A program made the position numbers and the translations under genes. Shown here piece by piece: positions 1 through 6,194 of a DNA stretch of 6,733 nucleotides. Source of the DNA: an uncultured Angelakisella sp. Lineage in GTDB: Bacteria; Bacillota; Clostridia; Oscillospirales; Ruminococcaceae. Positions within the stretch are counted from its first letter, which is position 1. The number at the start of each line of letters is the position of its first letter. The stretch covers positions 1 through 6,733 of the forward strand of contig CAJFUT010000183.1 in NCBI GenBank assembly GCA_904420255.1, in the 5' to 3' direction. A model generated the notes under the pieces. That model did no database searches. It had not been told where the DNA came from and worked only from the letters and a program-made list of their open reading frames with translations.

Positions 1-2
1 CG

Positions 3-62
3 CAGGATCACCGCATCGAAGCTCTGGAGGCTCATAGCGAAGAACTATCTCCTGTGGAGTAA
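3..62 (+). CDS. Possible C-terminal tail of an upstream gene (partial)
   Basis: Reading from base 3 gives an open frame of 19 codons (ending in ...LEAHSEELSPVE) closed by TAA at 60-62. It is acidic and helical in character, as many protein C-termini are. Reading from base 1 also stays open, to TAA at 67-69, but gives a less protein-like, Lys/Trp/Arg-rich tail, so the frame is not certain. The main support for a gene ending here is the strong plus-strand intrinsic terminator about 70 nt downstream. No family can be recognised from so few residues. Confidence 0.35.
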   Translation, partial: QDHRIEALEAHSEELSPVE

Positions 63-132
63 AAAATAATAGGCAAGACGTTTGCGAACGGGCGAAGGCC
101 GTGGCATCTATAGTGTTGTGATGTTCCAGGCC

Positions 133-170
133 AGGGCCTGGAGCCATGTCGCGCTCCGGGCCCTCTTTTT
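133..170 (+). terminator. Intrinsic terminator of the upstream transcript
   Basis: The arms at 133-144 (AGGGCCTGGAGC) and 153-164 (GCTCCGGGCCCT) pair over 12 bp with one G-U pair around an 8-nt loop, followed by C and five T at 166-170. This is a textbook rho-independent terminator for plus-strand transcription entering from the left edge. It also isolates the downstream Spo0A-like gene, which therefore needs its own promoter. The left arm can alternatively pair with 126-131, as described in the findings. Confidence 0.8.
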
Positions 171-248
171 GTTCCGGGGCAGGCCTCGTGGAAAATGGAC
201 ACATACAGCAGCGAGCCCGTAAAATCCTCTGGAAAACAATGGGCTTTT

Positions 249-265
249 TGTCGATTTGCGTCGCT
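249..265 (+). promoter_or_regulatory. Candidate tandem Spo0A-box-like operator
   Basis: TGTCGAT at 249-255 matches the 0A-box core TGTCGAA at six of seven positions and is preceded by a T-run, as in many 0A boxes. A second, weaker copy, CGTCGCT at 259-265 (four of seven), lies in the same orientation exactly 10 bp downstream, the spacing of tandem boxes that bind a Spo0A dimer. Relative to the candidate -10 element the pair would sit at about -55 to -39, a typical activator position. The second box is weak, so this remains a suggestion. Confidence 0.35.
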
Positions 266-291
266 TAACGCCGCGGATTCACAATTTGCTT

Positions 292-297
292 TATGAT
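292..297 (+). promoter_or_regulatory. Candidate -10 element (TATGAT)
   Basis: TATGAT differs from the sigma-A consensus TATAAT at one base and lies in the AT-rich stretch just before the Spo0A-like gene. No good -35 hexamer is found 16-18 bp upstream (the sequence there is CGCCGC), which would fit an activator-dependent promoter or a wrong call. It would start RNA near 303-305. Confidence 0.35.
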
Positions 298-326
298 AAA
301 ACCATCTTGTGTAGAAAGGTGGTTTT
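298..326 (+). repeat. Inverted repeat overlapping the ribosome binding site
   Basis: AAAACCATCTT (298-308) and AAGGTGGTTTT (316-326) are complementary over 11 bp with one G-U pair, separated by a 7-nt loop. The right arm contains nearly all of the Shine-Dalgarno sequence AAAGGTGG (315-322). In RNA the hairpin would hide the ribosome binding site. In DNA the repeat could be an operator just downstream of the candidate -10 element. If RNA starts at about 303-305, the left arm is only partly transcribed, which favours the DNA-operator reading. Confidence 0.5.
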
Positions 327-329
327 TCC

Positions 330-734
330 GTGGCAAAGACAGCCGCTGTGATCCGCTCCATCTTCGGGGCTGTCCGGATGGACCTGCGCCCCCTGGTTTA
401 CGCCGTGGATATCGCCATCGTCCTCCTGTTTGTCCAGGGCATCCCCATGGATGACATTCATGTCACCAGGGACATCTACCCCCAGGTGGCCCGGCGGATG
501 GAAAGCCCCTCCGGGAAGCGCCCCTCCTGCAAAACCGTTTCCCGGCGGCTGGAGCGGCTGGCCAACCTTTGCTGGAAAAGCCTCGCGGCCCGGGGCCTGA
601 TTGAAGAATACCTCGGGGCTCCCCTCAAGGCCATCCGAGCCCCCAGGGATATGATCTTCTATCTCGCTTTCTATGTTTATCTGGATACGCCTTTCTTTGT
701 GGCCATCCAGCGCCGGCCCGCCCTGCTCTTCTGA
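330..734 (+). CDS. Stand-alone Spo0A C-terminal (DNA-binding) domain-like protein
   Basis: This 134-residue protein aligns over nearly its whole length with the DNA-binding domain of the sporulation master regulator Spo0A, recalled from memory. Residues 20-51 correspond to the region ending in the ITKVLYPDIA block (here VTRDIYPQVA, 45-54). Residues 70-82 correspond to the recognition-helix block ending in a conserved Trp (here Trp82). Residues 87-96 (ARGLIEEYLG) match the SRGNIDSISSLFG block, and 104-119 match the last helix. An insertion of a few residues (about 58-66) precedes the recognition helix, and a short tail (121-134) is extra. There is no receiver domain, so phosphorylation control as in Spo0A is absent. 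The GTG start is chosen because AAAGGTGG at 315-322 lies 7 nt upstream and because residues before Met17 are needed for the first helix. Likely a cytoplasmic transcription factor; targets are unknown. It is convergent with the sugar operon, so a role in controlling that operon is possible but not shown. Confidence 0.75.
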   Translation: MAKTAAVIRSIFGAVRMDLRPLVYAVDIAIVLLFVQGIPMDDIHVTRDIYPQVARRMESPSGKRPSCKTVSRRLERLANLCWKSLAARGLIEEYLGAPLKAIRAPRDMIFYLAFYVYLDTPFFVAIQRRPALLF

Positions 735-753
735 GCCGCCAAGCCGGAACGCC

Positions 754-783
754 AAAAAGCCCTCCCGCTTGGGAGGGCTTTTT
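754..783. terminator. Bidirectional intrinsic terminator between convergent units
   Basis: The arms 754-766 (AAAAAGCCCTCCC) and 771-783 (GGGAGGGCTTTTT) form a perfect 13-bp stem with a GCTT loop. The T-run on the plus strand, followed shortly by a second T-run at 786-790, ends the Spo0A-like transcript 20 nt after its stop. The A-run on the left arm gives a U-tract on the minus strand and ends the sugar operon 15 nt after the stop of its last gene. Confidence 0.92.
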
Positions 784-798
784 CGTTTTTGAAAAGGC

Positions 799-1608
799 TT
801 ATTTCCCCCGGCAGTCCCGGACCTTTTCCATAAAGTCCCGGACCCGGGCCTTGTCCACCTGGTTTTCAAACTTTCCGTCGTACTTGAAGGTGGTGCCCAC
901 CACCGCGCCGTCGGCGATATTCAGCAGCCCCTCGATGGTGTCCCTGCGGCAGCCGGTGTTGGCCAGTACCACCACATCCCCCACCGTTTCCTTCACCCGG
1001 CGGAGGACCGCCGGGTCGGTGGCGGAGCCGGCGGTGGCCCCAGAAACGCAGAGGGCGTCGGGGCGGCAGTTGAACACCGTGGTGCGGGCGATGGACTCGA
1101 TCTCCCGGCCAGCCAGGTACTGGGCCGCCTCCGGCACGATGTTAAAGAGGAGCTTCACCCTTTCGGCGCCGATCTCATGCTGATGCCGCACCACTTCGCC
1201 GCAGTTGGTGTCCCACAGGCCGAAATCGCTGGCGTAGACCCCGGTGAAAATTTCCCGGATAAAAAGGGCGTCGGTGGCCGCCGCCAGGTCCAGGGAGGCG
1301 ATGGGGTCCCAGAGGCAGTTGACGCCATAGGGCACCCGGATGATGGACTTCAGCTCCCCGATAATCCGGGCCATGGCCGCCACCGTTTCGCAGCGCACCC
1401 GGGTCAGGTAGGGCAGGCTGTATTCGTTGCTGAACATAATGGCGTCCACGCCCCCCTCCTGGAGGGCCTCCACATCCTCCCGGGCCTTTTCCAGCACCCA
1501 TTCCATCCCCTTCTCCCGGTCGTAATAGGGGTCGCCGGGCATCGCCTGCAGATGGCACATGGCGATGATCGCTTTCTCGGTTCCAAGCACTTCTTTCAGC
1601 CAGCTCAT
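799..1608 (-). CDS. BtpA/SgcQ-family TIM-barrel protein
   Basis: The 269-residue product has the regular beta strands of a TIM barrel: IIAMCHL (14-20), VDAIMFSN (54-61), VPYGVNCL (92-99), ALFIREIFTG (114-123), VKLLFNIVP (151-159), ALCVSG (185-190), VVVLANTGC (212-220) and GAVVGTTFK (234-242). The opening AMCHLQAMPGDP block and the C-terminal VGTTFK...D block are typical of the BtpA/SgcQ family, whose usual length is about 260-280. BtpA was linked to photosystem I in cyanobacteria. SgcQ belongs to the E. coli sgc sugar operon, and the reaction is unestablished. A frame start at GTG 1617 is possible, but the AGGAGAGGTG ribosome binding site (1615-1624) overlaps that GTG, while ATG at 1608 has a 6-nt spacer and follows the kinase stop by 1 nt, so ATG is preferred. 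It is the last gene of the operon, and by context it probably acts on a phosphorylated sugar intermediate. Confidence 0.85.
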   Translation of the reverse strand: MSWLKEVLGTEKAIIAMCHLQAMPGDPYYDREKGMEWVLEKAREDVEALQEGGVDAIMFSNEYSLPYLTRVRCETVAAMARIIGELKSIIRVPYGVNCLWDPIASLDLAAATDALFIREIFTGVYASDFGLWDTNCGEVVRHQHEIGAERVKLLFNIVPEAAQYLAGREIESIARTTVFNCRPDALCVSGATAGSATDPAVLRRVKETVGDVVVLANTGCRRDTIEGLLNIADGAVVGTTFKYDGKFENQVDKARVRDFMEKVRDCRGK

Positions 1609-1609
1609 T

Positions 1610-3094
1610 TCAGACACCTCTCCTGGTAAACAGATTTTGATTCTTCAGCCCTTCGTACAGCCGGTGGTAGTCCTCCAGAACGCCCCGGTACAGGGCATGG
1701 GCCTCCGGGTCAGGCGCGACCTCCCTGGGGCAGCGCACCATGGCCTCTGCCGCCCGTGCTGGAGTGGGATGCCATCCCAGGGCCAGGGCCGCTTCCATGG
1801 CGGCCCCCAGGGCCACCGGGTAATCGGAGGCCACCTGGAAGGGGACCCCGCTGACGTCGGCGTGGATTTGGAGGAACAGGTCCGACCGGGTGGTCCCTCC
1901 GGACACCCGGACCTGCTCCACCGGCTGGCCTTTTTCCTCAAAGGCCGCCAGCAGGTCCTGGGTGCCGCAGGCCACCCCCTCCATCACCGCCCGGAAAAGC
2001 TGCGCCCGGGTGGCGCTCATGGTAAGACCGGCGATGGCCCCTGTGGCCAGTGGGTCGTTGTGGGGAACCCGGTTCCCCTGCCAGTAGTCCAGCACCCGGA
2101 GGCCGCCGCTGCCGGGGGACACCGCCGCCGCCTCTTCATCCAGGACGCGGAAGGCGTCCTCCCCCAGGTCCCGGCAGAACTCCCGCCGGAACCATTTGAG
2201 CACTGAGCCGGAGGCGGCCTGGCCCTGGACACTGGTGTAATAGCCCTCCAGCAGGAAATCCGGCCCGCTGTTCACTGCCTCCGGGGAGGTGAAGAGGGGC
2301 CGCTCCGTCACCGCCATGGCCAGGTTGGAGGAGCCGGTCATCAGGGCGATGGCCCCCGGCCGGGCCACCCCCATCCCCAGCATCCCGATGGAGCTGTCGA
2401 TGCCGCCCTGGATCACCGGCAGACCGGCAGGCAGGCCCAGAGCCTCCGCCGCCCGGGAGCAGAGGAAACCCGCCGGCTCCCCCGCCCGCACCGCCCGGGA
2501 CGGCGCCTTCTCCAGGGCGTCCTCCAGCCCCAGGGCCTGGTAGAAGGACCGGTCAAAGCCGCCCCTGCGGCTGTTGTAGCCCCAGTTGCAGGCGGTGTTG
2601 ACGCTGAAGCACCATTCCCCGGTGAGCCAGCGGTTCAGGTAATCCTGGTACTCGCAGAGTACCAGGGTCCTCTCCCAGAGCCGGGGATCCTGCTCCTTCA
2701 GCCAGAGGGCCTTGCAGGGGAACAGCTCCGCCGAAAGGCGCTGCCCCGTCCGTTCCGCCACGGCGGCGGCCTGGGAGGCGGCTCGCACGTCCATCCAGAG
2801 GATAGCCGGCGCCAGGGCCCGGCCATCCCCATCGCAGCACACCACGGTGCAGCTGGTGGTGGCGGCGCAGAGGGCCGCGATCCGCCCGGCGCCCACCCCC
2901 TCCACCGCCTGACGGACACTGTTTTTCACCGCCGCCAGCCAGTCCTCGGGGCGCTGCTGGGCAAAGCCCGGGACGGGGTACTGGGTGGGATAGGGACTCT
3001 CCCCCCGGCCCACCGGCTCGCCCCGGCGGTCAAAGACGAAGGCCCGCACCCCGCCGGTGCCCCCGTCGATCCCGATGACAAATTCCCGTTCCAT
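1610..3094 (-). CDS. FGGY-family carbohydrate kinase
   Basis: The 494-residue product, a normal length for the family, should transfer phosphate from ATP to a sugar or polyol in the cytoplasm. The N-terminal FGGY domain opens with the phosphate-binding DGGTGGVR (10-17) and carries the sugar-site motif ILWMDVRA (98-105). The GGID block (230-233) places Asp233 where these kinases have their catalytic base. GSSNLAM (254-260) begins the C-terminal ATPase-fold domain, followed by MEGVA (371-375), SGGTTRSD (398-405) and the LGAAMEAA helix (429-436). The open frame continues upstream to 3379, but that part is a shadow of the SgcX-like gene. ATG at 3094 is chosen because it begins the conserved fold and has a GAGGGGGG ribosome binding site overlapping the preceding stop. 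The gap to the SgcX-like gene is 10 nt. The substrate cannot be read from sequence: xylulose-, ribulose- or polyol-type kinases all remain possible. Confidence 0.9.
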   Translation of the reverse strand: MEREFVIGIDGGTGGVRAFVFDRRGEPVGRGESPYPTQYPVPGFAQQRPEDWLAAVKNSVRQAVEGVGAGRIAALCAATTSCTVVCCDGDGRALAPAILWMDVRAASQAAAVAERTGQRLSAELFPCKALWLKEQDPRLWERTLVLCEYQDYLNRWLTGEWCFSVNTACNWGYNSRRGGFDRSFYQALGLEDALEKAPSRAVRAGEPAGFLCSRAAEALGLPAGLPVIQGGIDSSIGMLGMGVARPGAIALMTGSSNLAMAVTERPLFTSPEAVNSGPDFLLEGYYTSVQGQAASGSVLKWFRREFCRDLGEDAFRVLDEEAAAVSPGSGGLRVLDYWQGNRVPHNDPLATGAIAGLTMSATRAQLFRAVMEGVACGTQDLLAAFEEKGQPVEQVRVSGGTTRSDLFLQIHADVSGVPFQVASDYPVALGAAMEAALALGWHPTPARAAEAMVRCPREVAPDPEAHALYRGVLEDYHRLYEGLKNQNLFTRRGV

Positions 3095-3104
3095 GGCGCC
3101 CCCC

Positions 3105-4202
3105 TCAATACCGCCGGGTGGAGAACCCGGCGTCCAGGGAATCCACAAATTCCGCCAGCAGCCTGCCGGTGGCGGCGTGGTCCTCCAGGGAAAGGCACTC
3201 CAGGGGGGAGTGGCTGTAGCGGTCGGGGCAGCCCATGTCCAGGCAGGGGATGCCTTCATCCTCCAGCTGGAGGTAGGCGGTATCCGAAAGGGCCCCCCGC
3301 CCGGCGCTGCGCTGGAGGGAAACCCCCGCCCGGGCCGCGCTCTCCTTGAGGAGCCGGTACATCCCCTGGTGGGCCACACAGCCGTTGAGGGTGCCCTTGC
3401 CGTGGAAGTTGAACAGGGTTACGGCGGGGCCTCCCTCCAGGCGGACGTTGCTGGTGCCCCGGAGGTCCGGGGTATCCCCGGCGCCCGGCCCCAGCAGGCA
3501 GACGGCCAGGTCGGTCCTGGCGCTGCGGGCGGCCAGCATGGCCCCCCGTGCGTTGAATTCCTCCCAGACCGTCCCCACCAGGTGGACGGTGCAGCGGGGC
3601 CGGTGCTCCTTCATGTGGGCCGCCAGCTCCAGCATGGTCACAAGGCCGGAGGCGTCATCCAGGTAGCTGCCGCAGATGCGGTTGTTCATCAGCTCGTAAA
3701 AGGCCGGCGCGTAGGCCACGGGGCAGCCCACCTCGATACCGGAGGCCCGGACCTCCTCCCGGGAGCGGGCCCCCACGTCGATGAACATTTTGGAGAGGGG
3801 ATCCGCCTTCCCCTTTTCCTCCGGGGTCTGGACGTGGTAGGACTTGGAGGCCACCAGGCCGTTTATATAACCCCCGTCCTCGGTGCCCACCCGCACCGCG
3901 CTGCTCACCACCGCCTTTTCCGGCACCCCGCCCATCCGGTCCACCCGCAGGAAGCCTTCCTCGTCTATGTAGGTGACGATGTAGCCGATGGTGTCCATGT
4001 GGGCGAAGATCATCAGGGCCGGGGCCGCGGCCTCCCTCCCCGCAAAGGTGGCGATGACGTTGCCCACCCGGTCGATGCCCACCCGGTCGGCCAGGGGGGC
4101 CAGGTCGTCCCGGAAGCGGAAGGCCATCTCCGATTCATAGCCGGACACCCGGGGGATAGCCATATATTCCCGCAGGAGCCGTTTTCTTTCTTCCAGATTC
4201 AT
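3105..4202 (-). CDS. M42-fold metallohydrolase, SgcX-like
   Basis: The 365-residue product is an M42-family protein, the family of glutamyl aminopeptidases and so-called endoglucanase CelM. The catalytic order is visible: AHMDTIG (67-73; His68 and Asp70), LDDASG (181-186; Asp182), EE (214-215; general base and ligand) and the final ligand His331 in YSHSPLE. The blocks MFIDVGA (139-145), WEEFNARG (213-220), GDTPDL (242-247) and FNFHGKGTL (264-272) resemble E. coli SgcX, as recalled from memory, more than classical aminopeptidases. Two oddities stand out. The metal-binding Asp expected before the DTP block is Leu237 (codon CTG, 3492-3494), and the usual Gln before the Glu pair is Trp213. ATG at 4202 overlaps the permease stop as ATGA, with GGAGGAG 8 nt upstream. 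The protein is cytoplasmic, with no signal peptide. It probably hydrolyses an amide- or glycoside-like bond in the imported compound, but its activity is unknown. Confidence 0.88.
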   Translation of the reverse strand: MNLEERKRLLREYMAIPRVSGYESEMAFRFRDDLAPLADRVGIDRVGNVIATFAGREAAAPALMIFAHMDTIGYIVTYIDEEGFLRVDRMGGVPEKAVVSSAVRVGTEDGGYINGLVASKSYHVQTPEEKGKADPLSKMFIDVGARSREEVRASGIEVGCPVAYAPAFYELMNNRICGSYLDDASGLVTMLELAAHMKEHRPRCTVHLVGTVWEEFNARGAMLAARSARTDLAVCLLGPGAGDTPDLRGTSNVRLEGGPAVTLFNFHGKGTLNGCVAHQGMYRLLKESAARAGVSLQRSAGRGALSDTAYLQLEDEGIPCLDMGCPDRYSHSPLECLSLEDHAATGRLLAEFVDSLDAGFSTRRY

Positions 4203-5197
4203 GATTTCTTCTCCTCCGCGGTTTTGGCCGCCCCGCGCCCCTTGCGCCGGGGCTCCAGGGTATTGAGGGCCATGACGAAGATCAGCAGGGCCCCCCAGGT
4301 CAGGTCCTTGAGGAAGGTGCTGACGTGGAGCAGGTTGAAGCCGCTGGACAAAAACTGCAGGGTGATGATGGAGATCAGAATCCCCACCGCCTTACCGCTG
4401 CCGCCGCTGGGGTTGATGCCCCCCAGCACCGCCACCAGCAGGGCCTGGAGGCCGTAGGAGGAGCCGAAGTCCGCCTTGGCGGTGTTGATCCGGCTGAGCA
4501 TGATAATTCCCGCGATGGCCGAAACAAAGCCGCTGAGGATATAGGTGGAAAGAACCACCCGGGTGTTGTTGACGGCGGAAAAGAAGGAGGCCACCGGATT
4601 GGAGCCGTAGATGTAGAGCTTATACCCCAGCTTGGTGCGGTTGAGGAAGAAGGAAAGGATCACAATGGCCGCCACAAACAACAGGAAGGGCACCGGTATC
4701 CCGAACAGGAGGCCGTTGCCGATGGCCAGGAAGGCCTCGGGGAAGCCGGTGATGGCGGAGCCTTCGGTGAGGACGATGCCGATGCCGGTGAAAAGGTTCA
4801 TGGTCCCCAGGGTCACCAGCATAGGGGCGATGCCTACCTTGGCCACCAGCACCGCATTGACGGCGCCGCAGGCCAGACCCACACAGAGGGCCGCGGCGCA
4901 GGCCAGGACAATGGTGGCGATGGTGGGCTGCTCCGTCCCCCGCATGATGAGCGCCGCCACGATGCCGGAAAGCACCGCCGTGCCGGTGATGGAAAGGTCG
5001 ATGCCGCCGCTCATCAGCACCAGGGCCGCCGCGATGGAGAGAAAGCCCAGCTCCGGGAACTGCACCGCCATGGAACGGAAATTGGCGGCGCTGAGGAACA
5101 CCGAGGGCCGCAGAACGCTCAACACCACAGTGACAGCGGCCAGAATGACCAGGAGCCTTGTCAGGTGGCGGTCCCTTGTGAGAAGCTTACGAAGCAT
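4199..5197 (-). CDS. Sugar ABC transporter permease (RbsC/BPD_transp_2 type), second copy
   Basis: The 332-residue integral membrane protein has about nine hydrophobic segments, including roughly 13-30, 50-65, 72-86, 93-118, 163-185, 214-234, 250-262, 269-285 and 300-313. It carries the family hallmarks GGIDLSI (64-70), VTLGTMNL (128-135) and the cytoplasmic coupling-helix region VAVLGGINPSGGSG (255-268). The C-terminus is a short, charged cytoplasmic tail rich in Lys, Arg and Glu. It would pair with the neighbouring permease to form the channel of a ribose/AI-2-like importer. ATG at 5197 has a strong AAAGGAGG site (5204-5211) 6 nt upstream and overlaps the end of the upstream permease by 11 bp. 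Its own stop overlaps the SgcX-like start. The substrate is not deducible. Confidence 0.92.
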   Translation of the reverse strand: MLRKLLTRDRHLTRLLVILAAVTVVLSVLRPSVFLSAANFRSMAVQFPELGFLSIAAALVLMSGGIDLSITGTAVLSGIVAALIMRGTEQPTIATIVLACAAALCVGLACGAVNAVLVAKVGIAPMLVTLGTMNLFTGIGIVLTEGSAITGFPEAFLAIGNGLLFGIPVPFLLFVAAIVILSFFLNRTKLGYKLYIYGSNPVASFFSAVNNTRVVLSTYILSGFVSAIAGIIMLSRINTAKADFGSSYGLQALLVAVLGGINPSGGSGKAVGILISIITLQFLSSGFNLLHVSTFLKDLTWGALLIFVMALNTLEPRRKGRGAAKTAEEKKS

Positions 5198-6194
5198 GGG
5201 TATCCTCCTTTCCGCTCTGCTGGCTCTTCTTATAGCGGTACATCTGGGCCACGGTGCCCAGGATGATAATAACCCCCATGGTGGCCTTCTGCCAGAAGGT
5301 GGGGATGCGCAGCATCACCAGGCTGTTGTCGATGAGGGTAATGAGCAGCACCCCCAGCAGGGTGCCCGTCACATTGCCGTAGCCGCCCCCCACCTGGGGC
5401 CCTCCCAGCACCACGGCGGCGATGACGTTCAGCTCATCCCCCACCAGGTCGAAGGGATTGCTCATCCGCTGGAAGGAGGCGTGCATAATCCCCACCAGCC
5501 CCGCCACCGCCCCGGCGAAGGCGTAGACAAAGACCAGAATCCTGGTGTTGTTGAAGCCCACCCGCTCGCTGGAGGAGGGGCTCCCGCCGATGCAGTAAAT
5601 GCTGCGGCCCAGCATGGTTTTGTTGAGCATCAGGCTGGTGAGGGCCGCCGCCCCCGCCAGTACCAGCACCCCGGCGTGGAGGTTGGCGTTGCCGCTCACC
5701 GATTCCACCGTCAGGAGATTGCTGCGGGAGAAGCCGATCATGGCGGCGGGAATCTTGTTGATCTGGCGGCTGCCGATAAAGGCCAGCAGGAAGCCCTTGA
5801 TGATGTTGCTGGTGCCCAGGGTCACAATGAAGGAGGGCAGGCGGATCTTGGCCACAAAGACCGAGTTGAACATCCCCAGCAGCATCCCGATGAGGGCCCC
5901 CACGGCAAAGAGCAGCAGGATGGGGGCGTCGTTATAGTACTCCCCGAAAAACCGGCTGACGGTGTGCATGGCAAAGACCGCCACCGCCATGAAGGAGAGG
6001 TCCAGGCCGCCGGAGATCATCACCACCAGACAGCCCATGGCCAGGACGCCGGTTTCCACCATGCTCTTGAGCAGGTCGAAAATATTGGCCACTGAGTAAA
6101 AGGCGGGATTGATGAAGCCGAATATTACGCACATCACCGCGATGATGGCGAACAGGAAAAACTCATTGGACCGCAGGAGCTTTTTGAGGCTCAT
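5187..6194 (-). CDS. Sugar ABC transporter permease (RbsC/BPD_transp_2 type), first copy
   Basis: The 335-residue polytopic membrane protein belongs to the same family as the next gene but is clearly diverged from it. Visible hallmarks are SGGLDLSF (61-68), IVTLGTSNI and the coupling region AAVVLGGPQVGGGYG near the last third of the protein. The N-terminus is short and basic (MSLKKLLRS) before the first membrane segment (about 11-30), and the C-terminus is a charged tail. Two different permeases beside one double ATPase point to a heterodimeric channel, as in Lsr-like or some other sugar importers. GTG at 6203 in the same frame is possible, but it lies inside the GGGAGGTG ribosome binding site (6201-6208). 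ATG at 6194 has a 6-nt spacer and forms an ATGA overlap with the ATPase stop, so it is preferred. Confidence 0.92.
   Translation of the reverse strand: MSLKKLLRSNEFFLFAIIAVMCVIFGFINPAFYSVANIFDLLKSMVETGVLAMGCLVVMISGGLDLSFMAVAVFAMHTVSRFFGEYYNDAPILLLFAVGALIGMLLGMFNSVFVAKIRLPSFIVTLGTSNIIKGFLLAFIGSRQINKIPAAMIGFSRSNLLTVESVSGNANLHAGVLVLAGAAALTSLMLNKTMLGRSIYCIGGSPSSSERVGFNNTRILVFVYAFAGAVAGLVGIMHASFQRMSNPFDLVGDELNVIAAVVLGGPQVGGGYGNVTGTLLGVLLITLIDNSLVMLRIPTFWQKATMGVIIILGTVAQMYRYKKSQQSGKEDTHAS

Larger units (their letters stand above)
171..329 (+). other. Non-coding control region upstream of the Spo0A-like gene
   Basis: This stretch is more AT-rich than the surrounding genes. No open frame in it looks like a protein, and no tRNA or known riboswitch fold was recognised. 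It holds a weak hairpin (214-220 with 239-245), a tandem Spo0A-box-like motif (249-265), a -10-like hexamer (292-297) and an inverted repeat covering the ribosome binding site (298-326). Because a strong terminator closes off the region on its left, the promoter of the downstream gene must lie here. Confidence 0.6.

Noticed and set aside
214..249. Weak terminator-like hairpin (214-220 with 239-245) followed by a T-run
   Set aside because: The stem is only 7 bp with one G-U pair and an 18-nt loop. A strong terminator lies just upstream, and the T-run is better explained as part of the 0A-box-like site.
32..361. Minus-strand open frame of 109 codons across the control region
   Set aside because: It has no recognisable motif, no good ribosome binding site, and overlaps a terminator, the putative promoter and the start of the Spo0A-like gene on the other strand.
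3095..3379. N-terminal extension of the kinase frame up to 3379
   Set aside because: The extra residues are Pro/Arg/Trp-rich, out-of-frame shadow of the SgcX-like gene, and the conserved kinase fold begins at the ATG at 3094.
3057..4457. Long plus-strand open frame of 466 codons opposite the SgcX-like gene and the end of the permease
   Set aside because: It is rich in Gly, His, Pro and Gln with no recognisable domain, has no convincing ribosome binding site, and lies opposite clearly conserved genes. GC-rich third positions create such antisense frames.
4632..6095. Long plus-strand open frame of 487 codons opposite both permeases
   Set aside because: Its composition is biased to His, Gln, Gly and Arg, with no domain or membrane pattern, whereas the opposite strand encodes two well-supported permeases.
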